DNA of 64,000 nucleotides from Pedobacter sp. MC2016-05 (GTDB lineage Bacteria; Bacteroidota; Bacteroidia; Sphingobacteriales; Sphingobacteriaceae): positions 124,001 through 188,000 of the forward strand of contig NZ_JAPIVT010000005.1 of NCBI RefSeq assembly GCF_026239735.1. The letters run 5' to 3'. A model generated the notes under the pieces. That model was not told the origin of the DNA and made no database searches. It saw nothing but the letters and a program-made list of their open reading frames with translations. The translations under genes and the position numbers were made by a program. Position 1 is the first letter of the stretch, and the number at the start of each line of letters is the position of its first letter. Positions 8,972 through 16,739 of the stretch are shown in pieces.

Positions 8972-9610
8972 TTATACTTCGACTACTTTATTGGGCGTAA
9001 CCGCAAATATTTGCTCATTAGTCTTCGGGTAAATGTTATAAAGGCCTGTAAACGTACTGAATGCTGGCAAAACTGCGTACTCTTTTCCAAAGAAGAAACA
9101 TGGAAATTTTAAACGCTGTTTTGCTTTACCCACCACAGTAACACCAGGATGAATGTGGCCACTTATCGGATACAATTCTTCTTCGGTACATTTTGGAGCA
9201 TCATGAATAAAGCAAAAAGGCCCTAAACAAAAACTTGGTTCATGTATTTCAATTTGCATTGATTCATAATCAGCATTTGCTAACCTATCATGGTTTCCTT
9301 TTACAAGCAAGAAAGTGAGTTCGCTAAATTGCTTTTTCCATGCTGCAAACTCATCGATATCGGTATTTAAACCATGATGAAACATATCACCATTAATCAA
9401 TAACGTTTTGGGTTTGTACTTTTCAACGAGCAAACCTAATCGCTGTAAATCATTTTGAGCGATGGTAGATGGTACTTGTACACCAGCAGAACGGAAATGT
9501 GCAGATTTACCCAAATGCAAATCGCTAATGGCTAAAAGTTGATGTTGTGGTAAGTATAAAGCCCTTTCTTTATCTAAAATCAGTTCTTCTCCGTGGCTTG
9601 TGATTGTCAT
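8972..9610 (-). CDS. pdeM: Ligase-associated DNA damage response endonuclease, PdeM-type phosphoesterase
   Basis: The product has 212 residues with a calcineurin-like metallophosphoesterase fold. Metal-binding motifs run in order: ISDLHLGKSAHFRSAG, LINGDMFHHG, LVKGNHDRL and SGHIHPGV. This family is found next to an Lhr-type helicase, an ATP-dependent ligase and an MBL exonuclease, exactly as here, and is thought to process DNA in that repair set. It lies 63 bp downstream of the helicase gene on the same strand. The start at 9610 is the first Met before the conserved first strand. Confidence 0.9.
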   Translation of the reverse strand: MTITSHGEELILDKERALYLPQHQLLAISDLHLGKSAHFRSAGVQVPSTIAQNDLQRLGLLVEKYKPKTLLINGDMFHHGLNTDIDEFAAWKKQFSELTFLLVKGNHDRLANADYESMQIEIHEPSFCLGPFCFIHDAPKCTEEELYPISGHIHPGVTVVGKAKQRLKFPCFFFGKEYAVLPAFSTFTGLYNIYPKTNEQIFAVTPNKVVEV

Positions 9611-9673
9611 TATTTTTATCTAATATAGTCTGTCATTGCGTACCTCGCAATCACGAAACAGTAAAAGGGTAAT

Positions 9674-12151
9674 TTACTTAAATTTCTCCGATTCAGCTTT
9701 CATCCTTGCAATTCGTTGTTCCAATTCTTCCGAACTCATATTTTCCCGTAAACTATCAACCTTAATCGGAAATGATAATGGTGTAAAACTCTGAGGATGG
9801 GTAATGATTACCTCACTATTTTGAATTCTTTCTAACGCGGCAGCCAATCTTGGCTCTTCCAACTGCTGATAAAAAACTTCATCGTATGCCTGGCGCAAAA
9901 GTAAATTATGTTTATCGTAATCGCTAAAAACATTAAAAAATAAACCTGCAGATGACTGGAGATGTTTATTGGCAACATATTTACCAGGATACCCCTGAAA
10001 AACCAAACCTGAAATGCAGGCAATATCGCGGAACTTTCTTCGAGCCATTTCTGTTGAATTGATACTTAGCGTAATGTCTTCTGTTAAATTTTTTGGCGAG
10101 AAAACTTCGTAAGCGATAGATTCATCCATAGGAATTTCGGTTTCGCTTAAGAGCTCAAAACCATAATCGTTCATTGCAATAGAAAAACTTATCGGCAAAA
10201 GCTTGCTCAAACGGTAGGCTACCAAAGCCGCCAAAACTTCATGAACTAAACGCCCTTCAAATGGGTAAGCAAAAAGATGAAAACCTTCTTTGTTATTAAT
10301 CAATTCAATTAACAATTCATCATTGCGTGGTACATGAGAACGCTTTTCTTGCAAAAGAAATAATGGATACACAGAATCCAATTCTTCATCGTTATGGGTT
10401 TTATCCAATGCCTCATTATATTTTTTCCGCAATACCGAACCCAAGTTTGAAGACAAAGGCAAACGGCCACCATTCCAACTTGGAGAAATGGCATTTTTTT
10501 GTTTACTCACGCGAACAATTACCGTCATATCTTTAACATGAACAAACTCCAGAACCCGACCGGCCAAACGGAAATTATCGCCGGCTTTTAAGCGGGTAAC
10601 AAAATATTCTTCTACCATGCCGATATACCCGCCGGAAAGAAATTTTACCTTTAACATCGCATCACTTACTATAGTACCGATATGCAAACGATGTCGCATA
10701 GCCAGCTGTCGGCTCTTAACTTTCCACAATCCGTCTTCATCTTTCGTTACCTTTTTAAACTCATTATAAGCACCTAAGCTATCGCCACCTGAAGTAATAA
10801 ATTGCATTACCCAAGACCATTCCTCTGGCAAGATTAATTTAAAAGCGTGGGTATTTTTGATTTCCTCATAAATGATCTTGTCATCAAAGCCATCTCCAAT
10901 AGCTAAAGTAACCAGGTACTGAACCAGAGTATCGAAAACCATAATGAACGGCTCACGGCTTTCTATATTATTGGTTTTGGCCGCTTCTTTAATTGCTGCT
11001 GCTTCTACTAATTCTAAAGCATGTGTCGGCAAAAAATAGATCTTCGAAACCTCATGGGGTGAATGCCCCGAACGGCCGGCACGTTGTAAAAACCTGGCAA
11101 CACCTTTAGGCGAACCCACCTGAACAACGGTATCAACAGGTTTAAAATCTACACCTAAATCCAAGGATGAAGTCGCAATAACAGCCTTCAGTTGCCCCGT
11201 ATGTAATGCGTCCTCAATCCAGTTTCTGAGTTCAAAATCTATTGAACCGTGGTGAATAGCAATCCTTCCTGCCAATTCGGGTTCGATATTTAGCAAGTGC
11301 TGGTACCACATTTCCGATTGCCCGCGGGTATTGATAAAAATAAGAGTGGTTTTGCTTTTCTCAATAATAGGCAGAAGTTTGTAAGCCAGTTTTAAACCCA
11401 AATGCCCGGCCCAAGGCAGGGTTTCAATATCATCGGGAAGAATGGATTTAATGATGATTTTCTTTTCTAGGTCGGCCTTGATAATGATTCTTTTCGCCGT
11501 TTCATCAGGCTCCAAAACATCCAAAGCCTCTTCAATATTTCCAATGGTCGCCGAAATTCCCCATACTCTTAAAAACTGATTTTTTTCCAATTTTTGCAAA
11601 CCTTTAATCCGGGAAATAGCAAGTTCTACCAATACACCACGTTTACTTCCCAACAATTCATGCCATTCATCTGCTACTATGCATTTCAGGTTTTTAAATA
11701 AAGTTGAAGAGCCTTTTTGTGCCAGCAAAAGATGCAAACTTTCAGGTGTAATCAATAAAATTTCGGGCATCGATTTCTTTTGTTGAACTTTCTCTGCCTG
11801 CGATGTATCGCCGTTTCTTACTCCAACATGCCAATCTAATTCAAGTTCGGTAAGTGTTTCACGCATCGCTCTTGCAATATCTTTAGCCAGGGAGCGAAGT
11901 GGGGTAATCCAAATGAGTTGCAAACGGTCTTTTGCTTTTTTATTGCTTAATTCTGATGCATTTAGCGCCTCTATGGCTATGGCCAAAAACAACGAAAATG
12001 TTTTACCAAATCCTGTTGGAGCATTCACCAATCCGCTGTAACCGTTTAAGTAGTTTTGCCAGGCATCTTCCTGAAATTTAAATGGTTTACGACCATTGGC
12101 TTTAAGCCATTGCTTAATTTTTTTGTAGCCTTTGGTTTTCGTTTGGTCCAT
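9674..12151 (-). CDS. Ligase-associated DEXH-box helicase, Lhr-like
   Basis: The product has 825 residues and is a superfamily 2 ATPase. Walker A is APTGFGKTF (about residues 40-48), the DEXH box is DEWH, motif III is SATIG, and motifs V/VI are TSSLDLGVDF and QRAGRSGHSPHE. The C-terminal part matches the Lhr-core winged-helix and beta-barrel region and lacks the long extension of mycobacterial Lhr. The enzyme unwinds DNA with ATP hydrolysis. It belongs to the four-gene ligase-associated cluster and is separated from the ligase gene by a 251-bp gap that holds a folded repeat. Confidence 0.92.
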   Translation of the reverse strand: MDQTKTKGYKKIKQWLKANGRKPFKFQEDAWQNYLNGYSGLVNAPTGFGKTFSLFLAIAIEALNASELSNKKAKDRLQLIWITPLRSLAKDIARAMRETLTELELDWHVGVRNGDTSQAEKVQQKKSMPEILLITPESLHLLLAQKGSSTLFKNLKCIVADEWHELLGSKRGVLVELAISRIKGLQKLEKNQFLRVWGISATIGNIEEALDVLEPDETAKRIIIKADLEKKIIIKSILPDDIETLPWAGHLGLKLAYKLLPIIEKSKTTLIFINTRGQSEMWYQHLLNIEPELAGRIAIHHGSIDFELRNWIEDALHTGQLKAVIATSSLDLGVDFKPVDTVVQVGSPKGVARFLQRAGRSGHSPHEVSKIYFLPTHALELVEAAAIKEAAKTNNIESREPFIMVFDTLVQYLVTLAIGDGFDDKIIYEEIKNTHAFKLILPEEWSWVMQFITSGGDSLGAYNEFKKVTKDEDGLWKVKSRQLAMRHRLHIGTIVSDAMLKVKFLSGGYIGMVEEYFVTRLKAGDNFRLAGRVLEFVHVKDMTVIVRVSKQKNAISPSWNGGRLPLSSNLGSVLRKKYNEALDKTHNDEELDSVYPLFLLQEKRSHVPRNDELLIELINNKEGFHLFAYPFEGRLVHEVLAALVAYRLSKLLPISFSIAMNDYGFELLSETEIPMDESIAYEVFSPKNLTEDITLSINSTEMARRKFRDIACISGLVFQGYPGKYVANKHLQSSAGLFFNVFSDYDKHNLLLRQAYDEVFYQQLEEPRLAAALERIQNSEVIITHPQSFTPLSFPIKVDSLRENMSSEELEQRIARMKAESEKFK

Positions 12152-12402
12152 GTATAATTGTAATTCTAAATTTTTAACTTGAAAAGCAATTTCAGTAATT
12201 CTTTGGTAGCATTAGTCCCGCCATTTGCTACAATTCCCGATGAAAAATCGGGATATTTTCGCTTCTGTCGGGTTTAAAATAGTAAGGTAAACCTAAGTAA
12301 AATAAACCTGACAGGAGCGAGCACGAAACCCGATTCTTTTAATCGGGTGAGTAAAGTGTATGGCAGGGCTTTCGGTTCCGATAAACACAGAAACCTGATT
12401 TT
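12152..12402 (-). repeat. Structured intergenic element inside the repair operon
   Basis: This 251-bp gap carries nested inverted repeats. TCCCGAT/ATCGGGA pair at 12235-12253 and ACCCGATT/AATCGGGT at 12328-12348. CTGTCGGGTTT (12265-12275) pairs with AAACCTGACAG (12304-12314) with one G-U. An outer CCCGCCAT/ATGGCAGGG pairing closes the fold at about 12217 and 12360-12367. The arrangement is that of a multi-branched RNA or a small non-autonomous repeat of roughly 155 bp. No protein is encoded. An Rfam motif called Pedo-repair was described in Pedobacter near DNA-repair genes; whether this is the same element could not be checked. Confidence 0.6.
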
Positions 12403-14001
12403 CTAATCATTTATAAACGTTGATGCTAACAACTGTCGCAAATCATCTAATGTGTTAATTTCAGCAGCTTTTTTATCTTTCCGCCATCTTAAAATCCGTG
12501 GAAAACGGAGTGCCAAACCAGCTTTGTGTCTTTTACTTTCTGCAATTCCCTCAAATGCAATTTCGAAAACAAGTTCAGGTTTTACGGTTCTCACTGGTCC
12601 AAATTTTTCTATTGCATTTTTGGTTACAAAAGAATTCACTTCTTTAATTTCCTTATCGGTTAGGCCAGAATAAGCCTTTGCAATAGTAACCAGGTTTTCG
12701 CCATCGCGAACGGCAAAGGTATAATCGGTGAAAAAATTTGCTCTTCTGCCACTACCTTTTTGGGCATAAATCATCACTGCATCAACGGTATAAGGATTTA
12801 TTTTCCACTTCCACCAATCGCCACGTTTACGACCACTGTGGTAATGTGAACTCAGTTTTTTAAGCATAATTCCCTCACTGTTAATTGAACGTGAGGTTTG
12901 TCTTAACTCCGCTAATTCCTCCCAGGTTTTACACTTTATAACTGGTGATAGAATTACAGCACTTTCATCTAAACTACCAATTAACTGCTCTAATATTTTT
13001 CTTCTTTCACTAAGAGGATGTTCGCGAAAATCATTTGCCTCAAACTCCAGAATATCGTAAACGAAGAAACCAATAGGGGCGTCTTCCAGTTGTTTTTTAC
13101 TGATCGTTTTGCGGTTCAAACGTTGCTGTAAAGTACTAAAAGATAAAACCTGCTTGTCCTGTACCGCTAGTATTTCACCATCTAAAACTGCACCATCTGG
13201 CAAAATATTAATTAAAAAATGTAGTTCTGGGAATTGCTCTGTTACCAATTCTTCGCCTCTGCTCCATATAAATAATTCACCATTTCTTTTAACAATTTGT
13301 CCGCGGATACCATCCCATTTCCATTCGGCTTGCCATTCGGCAATATCGCCTAACTTTTCTGGCTCTTGCTCCAAAGCATAAGCAAGGCAAAAGGGATACG
13401 GCCAGGAGTTATCTGTATTTACATGTGCCCCATTAATCAGCTCGGTAAAAGTAATTTCATAAGGATTCCACTTGCCCATAATGCTATGCATAATTTGGGC
13501 ACTATCCAAACTACTTTGCTTGGCCAGGGCATTCACCAGCATCTTATTGGAAACCCCAATTCTGAAATTGCCTGAAATAAGTTTATTGAAAATGAATCGT
13601 TCTTGTGTTTCTAAGGTATTCCAGGCATTTAAGATGAAATCTTTTTTAGTTTCATCATCTTTACCTTCCAAATCGTGCAAATTTTCAATCCATTTATGTA
13701 ATTGAATATCTGAAGTTTTCTCTGCAGGCGGGAGGAGCAGGGCAATGGTTTCACTTAAATCGCCCACGTTCGAGTAACTTTCAGAAAATAACCATTCGGG
13801 TGTTTGTGTAATTTCTATTGCCCAATATTTAAGCAATGCTGATTTAATTGGTCGACGGGGCTTTTTACCTGTGAACAGGGCGATGACCCAAATCTTATCT
13901 TTATCATCGGCAAAATTAAAATAATCTACTAATGCAGCAATTTTGTCATTGGTTTTATTGCTCAATTCAAGCTGCTGAATGAGTTTTGCAAATCTTTTCA
14001 T
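12403..14001 (-). CDS. ATP-dependent DNA ligase, ligase-associated cluster type
   Basis: The product has 532 residues. An N-terminal helical domain (about 1-190) is followed by the nucleotidyltransferase domain. The adenylated lysine is in EWKWDGIRGQ (KWDG motif), with later motifs DGEIL, FFVYDILE, SEGIMLKK and WWKWK, and an OB fold at the C-terminus. It seals nicks using ATP, distinct from the NAD-dependent LigA used in replication. The start codon overlaps the stop of the exonuclease gene (ATGA-type overlap at 13998-14001), so translation is probably coupled. It is a core member of the four-gene repair set. Confidence 0.93.
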   Translation of the reverse strand: MKRFAKLIQQLELSNKTNDKIAALVDYFNFADDKDKIWVIALFTGKKPRRPIKSALLKYWAIEITQTPEWLFSESYSNVGDLSETIALLLPPAEKTSDIQLHKWIENLHDLEGKDDETKKDFILNAWNTLETQERFIFNKLISGNFRIGVSNKMLVNALAKQSSLDSAQIMHSIMGKWNPYEITFTELINGAHVNTDNSWPYPFCLAYALEQEPEKLGDIAEWQAEWKWDGIRGQIVKRNGELFIWSRGEELVTEQFPELHFLINILPDGAVLDGEILAVQDKQVLSFSTLQQRLNRKTISKKQLEDAPIGFFVYDILEFEANDFREHPLSERRKILEQLIGSLDESAVILSPVIKCKTWEELAELRQTSRSINSEGIMLKKLSSHYHSGRKRGDWWKWKINPYTVDAVMIYAQKGSGRRANFFTDYTFAVRDGENLVTIAKAYSGLTDKEIKEVNSFVTKNAIEKFGPVRTVKPELVFEIAFEGIAESKRHKAGLALRFPRILRWRKDKKAAEINTLDDLRQLLASTFIND

Positions 14002-15053
14002 TCTGCGCTTATGTTTTCAGTTTCTTTCTTTTGATTCTCTCCGTCAGCAAGATCAACTTTATTTTCTTCATCGTCTTCTTGCCCAAACTTGGTCATTACT
14101 TCTTCTGATTCAATGCCCTCATCATTTAAAAACCGACTAAAAGCGGCCGTGAAACCATGGGTAACATAAACTTTTTCTGCGCCGGTTGCAGTAATGGCAT
14201 CCATTAGCCCTGTCCAATCGGCGTGGTCACTGAGGGCGAAACCCGCATCGGCACTTTGCCAGCGACGGTGTGCCCGAACCTGCATCCAACCTGAGCAAAT
14301 ACCAGTAACCGGATGGGATAAATTCTTAATCCATCGGCTATCACGCATGGCTGGTGGCACAATTACAATTCCCCTCTGTAATTCATCCTTGGTAGTTTCG
14401 GGTGTAATTCTAATCGTTTCTGGCAAGTTTACACCAGCATTGATAATTACTTCATTTAGGTTTGCGATACTATTGTGAACATAGATAGGAACACTGCCCG
14501 CAAGATTTTTAATTAAACGTTGTGCTTTTCCTAAACTATATGCAATTAATACACTTGTTTTTTGTTGTGGAATATTATCGCTAACCCAACTTTTAATTTT
14601 ATCGAAAACGAGATCTTGTTTTTGCCATTTATACACAGGTAAACCAAAAGTGCTTTCAGATACAAATGAATGGCATTTTATGGGTTCAAAAATATCACTG
14701 ATCCCATCATCTTCAGTTTTATAATCGCCGGAAATAACACAGATTTCCCCTTTATATTCTAATCTAACTTGTGCCGAACCAATGATATGGCCTGCAGGAT
14801 AAAATGAAATATTTACACCGTTACGAACGATGCTTTCGCCATAATTAAGGGTTTCTACATTTAAATCTTCGCTAATGCGGCGTTTAATTATAGGCTTTGT
14901 TAAGGTGTGGCAGAGGTAATGTTTATTTCCAAAACGTACATGGTCGCTATGGCCATGTGTGGTTACGGCGTAATCTACAGGCCACCAAGGATCTACATAA
15001 AAATCTCCTTGCTTGCAGTAAATACCTCTTTTTGTAAATTCTATTAATGCCAT
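13998..15053 (-). CDS. Ligase-associated exonuclease, metallo-beta-lactamase/CPSF-SNM1-like
   Basis: The product has 351 residues from the start chosen at 15053 (MALIEFTKRGIYC). The ATG at 15074 adds seven residues with no family support. The MBL signature is THGHSDHV near residue 40, with later motifs FYPAGHIIGSAQV, CVISGDYKTE, SESTFGLPVY, ALSDHADW and YVTHGF. That order matches the beta-CASP/SNM1-like nucleases. It probably trims DNA ends for the ligase encoded next. The last residues are acidic and Lys/Glu-rich. It is the first gene of the minus-strand repair operon and is divergent from satD across the palindrome array. Confidence 0.9.
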   Translation of the reverse strand: MALIEFTKRGIYCKQGDFYVDPWWPVDYAVTTHGHSDHVRFGNKHYLCHTLTKPIIKRRISEDLNVETLNYGESIVRNGVNISFYPAGHIIGSAQVRLEYKGEICVISGDYKTEDDGISDIFEPIKCHSFVSESTFGLPVYKWQKQDLVFDKIKSWVSDNIPQQKTSVLIAYSLGKAQRLIKNLAGSVPIYVHNSIANLNEVIINAGVNLPETIRITPETTKDELQRGIVIVPPAMRDSRWIKNLSHPVTGICSGWMQVRAHRRWQSADAGFALSDHADWTGLMDAITATGAEKVYVTHGFTAAFSRFLNDEGIESEEVMTKFGQEDDEENKVDLADGENQKKETENISAE

Positions 15054-15093
15054 GAGTACTAAACAATAAATCATGCTATAAGTTTTAAATCAA

Positions 15094-15169
15094 TATCGGG
15101 TAATTAGCCGATAATTTAAAATATCGGGTAATTACCCGATAAATAGAAATATCGGGTAATTAGCCGATA
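15094..15169. promoter_or_regulatory. Three 20-bp palindromes at 28-bp spacing, candidate operator array
   Basis: TATCGGGTAATTACCCGATA (15122-15141) is a perfect palindrome. Near-identical copies with one change (AGCCGATA right arm) occupy 15094-15113 and 15150-15169. The copies start exactly 28 bp apart. A lone half-site CCGATA lies at 15194-15199, just before the SatD start. The array sits between the divergent exonuclease and SatD genes. Equal spacing and dyad symmetry suggest binding of a dimeric regulator, possibly SatD itself. Confidence 0.8.
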
Positions 15170-15206
15170 ATTTTTGGAATATGATTTAATAATCCGATAT
15201 TGTATT

Positions 15207-15818
15207 ATGATTTGTATTATAACAGGTGATATAATAGGTTCAAGAAAGATAAAGGATAGCTGGTTATTGAGCTTAAAAAATGCTTTAAAAGTAGTTTCAA
15301 AGCAGAATAATAAGTGGGAGATTTATCGTGGGGATAGCTTCCAGGTAGAGGTAGAGACAGAAAATGCTATCAAAACTGCAGCTTATCTAAAAGCTTGTAT
15401 CAGAATAAATAAACCTGCAGATGTGAGGATGGGCATTGGAATCGGTGATATAAAAAGCAAGCGTAAAAAACTTTCAGAATCAAGTGGAGATGCATTTGTA
15501 AACTCTGGAGCAGCTTTTGATAGCTTAAAACAAGCAAAAGTTAATCTGGCTATTAAAACTGACTTCCCTGATTTCGATGAAGAAATTAATGTTATGATTA
15601 AGCTGTCTTTAATTGCAATGGATAGTTGGGGAATAGTTGCTGCAGAAATGGTCAAACTGGCATTAGAAAACGAAAATGTGTTGCAAAGTGAGCTAGCCGT
15701 GCTTTCAGGCAGAACCCAATCTTTGGTAAGTGAGGCTTTAAAACGTGCTCATTATTCTGAATTGATGGAGATGGATAAATTATACCGTAAAAAATTGAAC
15801 CAAACGCTTTCGAAATAA
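15207..15818 (+). CDS. SatD family protein
   Basis: The product has 203 residues from the start at 15207 (MICIITGDIIGS). An earlier ATG at 15174 would put 11 extra residues across the half-site and is less likely. Family motifs are TGDIIGSRK (Asp8), YRGDSFQ (Asp43) and VRMGIGIGD (74-81), then SSGDAFVNSG (92-101). The order recalls the palm of class III cyclases and GGDEF enzymes, but no such activity is established. Residues about 156-182 (LQSELAVLSGRTQSLVSEAL) look like a helix-turn-helix. SatD was named for a streptococcal acid-tolerance operon and its function is unknown. The stop overlaps the start of the DUF3307 gene. Confidence 0.85.
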   Translation: MICIITGDIIGSRKIKDSWLLSLKNALKVVSKQNNKWEIYRGDSFQVEVETENAIKTAAYLKACIRINKPADVRMGIGIGDIKSKRKKLSESSGDAFVNSGAAFDSLKQAKVNLAIKTDFPDFDEEINVMIKLSLIAMDSWGIVAAEMVKLALENENVLQSELAVLSGRTQSLVSEALKRAHYSELMEMDKLYRKKLNQTLSK

Positions 15819-16528
15819 TGGAGATCTATTTAATTAAAATCATTATAGCGCATTTAGTTGGAGATTTTTTTCTGCAACCTAATTCATGGGTGAAAGATAA
15901 GGAAAGAAAGAAGCTAAAATCAAGCAAATTATATCTACATGTCCTGGTTCATATAGGATTAATTTTTGTTGTTTTTTTAAGCTTTAATGTTTGGAAAATA
16001 GCTTTATCAATCGGTGCCTTGCATCTCATAATTGATGCCTTAAAATCGATCTTTCAAACAAATAAAAATGCCAGAATCTTATTTTTTGTTGACCAGCTTT
16101 TGCACTTCAGCTCTATTGTATTAGTATGGAATTTTTTCTATAATGGTTATTTAAATATCAGTTTTATAAATGAAACGCACACGTGGATTATAATTTCGGG
16201 CGTTTTATTTTTGACTATGCCAACATCCATCATTATGAAAGTAATTATTGCCAAGTGGTTACCAGAAAGCGACGATGAGAGTCCGAAATCTTTGCAGAAT
16301 GCAGGGAAATATATTGGTATTTTAGAGCGGACATTGATTTTTGTTTTCATCCTCACCAATCACTTTGAGGCTGTAGGTTTTCTGTTGGCGGCTAAATCTA
16401 TTTTCCGCTTTGGCGATTTAAAAGAAGCACACGATTTAAAATTAACCGAATATGTACTAATTGGTACCTTGCTGAGTTTCGGAATCGCCATAGTAGTTTC
16501 ACTAATAATTATGGGATTGATAAAATAA
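15818..16528 (+). CDS. DUF3307 integral membrane protein
   Basis: The product has 236 residues with about six to seven hydrophobic segments. The N-terminal signature IAHLVGDFFLQPNSWVKDK identifies DUF3307. His and Asp occur in i/i+4 pairs in the membrane helices: H12/D16, H41/H45, H69/D73 and D92/H96. The spacing is what a metal site inside a helical bundle would show. The ATG overlaps the SatD stop (TAATG), so the two are translated together. The function of DUF3307 is not known; pairing with SatD is common in Bacteroidota as far as I recall. Confidence 0.85.
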   Translation: MEIYLIKIIIAHLVGDFFLQPNSWVKDKERKKLKSSKLYLHVLVHIGLIFVVFLSFNVWKIALSIGALHLIIDALKSIFQTNKNARILFFVDQLLHFSSIVLVWNFFYNGYLNISFINETHTWIIISGVLFLTMPTSIIMKVIIAKWLPESDDESPKSLQNAGKYIGILERTLIFVFILTNHFEAVGFLLAAKSIFRFGDLKEAHDLKLTEYVLIGTLLSFGIAIVVSLIIMGLIK

Positions 16529-16628
16529 ATTTTCCCTGCCGGATGTTAAGCTTTATGCTAAGCTAACATTAAGGAGAATGCAGAACATTGCATTTTAAAT
16601 CCGATTGAAATGTAATACTTTTTTGAGA

Positions 16629-16659
16629 AACCTCGCAGGTTTTTAAAACCTGCGAGGTT
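16629..16659. repeat. Perfect 31-bp palindrome, AACCTCGCAGG type, possible bidirectional terminator
   Basis: AACCTCGCAGGTTTT and AAAACCTGCGAGGTT form a perfect 15-bp stem around a single T. It lies in the 211-bp gap between convergent DUF3307 and DPP IV genes. Similar CCTCGCAGG palindromes recur in Bacteroidota intergenic DNA, so this may be a repeat family that also acts as a terminator. A weaker inverted repeat (ATGTTAAGC...) occurs at 16543-16569. Confidence 0.75.
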
Positions 16660-16739
16660 GATTTTTACAAAAAAGATTAAAATGAAAAGCGGGGCTATCG
16701 AAACCGATTCCCCGCTAAATTGCTTTTCAAATATCAATT

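Noticed and set aside
15094..15169. Repeats resembling a short CRISPR array before SatD
   Set aside because: The 28-bp period leaves only 8-bp spacers, each unit is itself a palindrome, and no cas gene is near. An operator array fits better.
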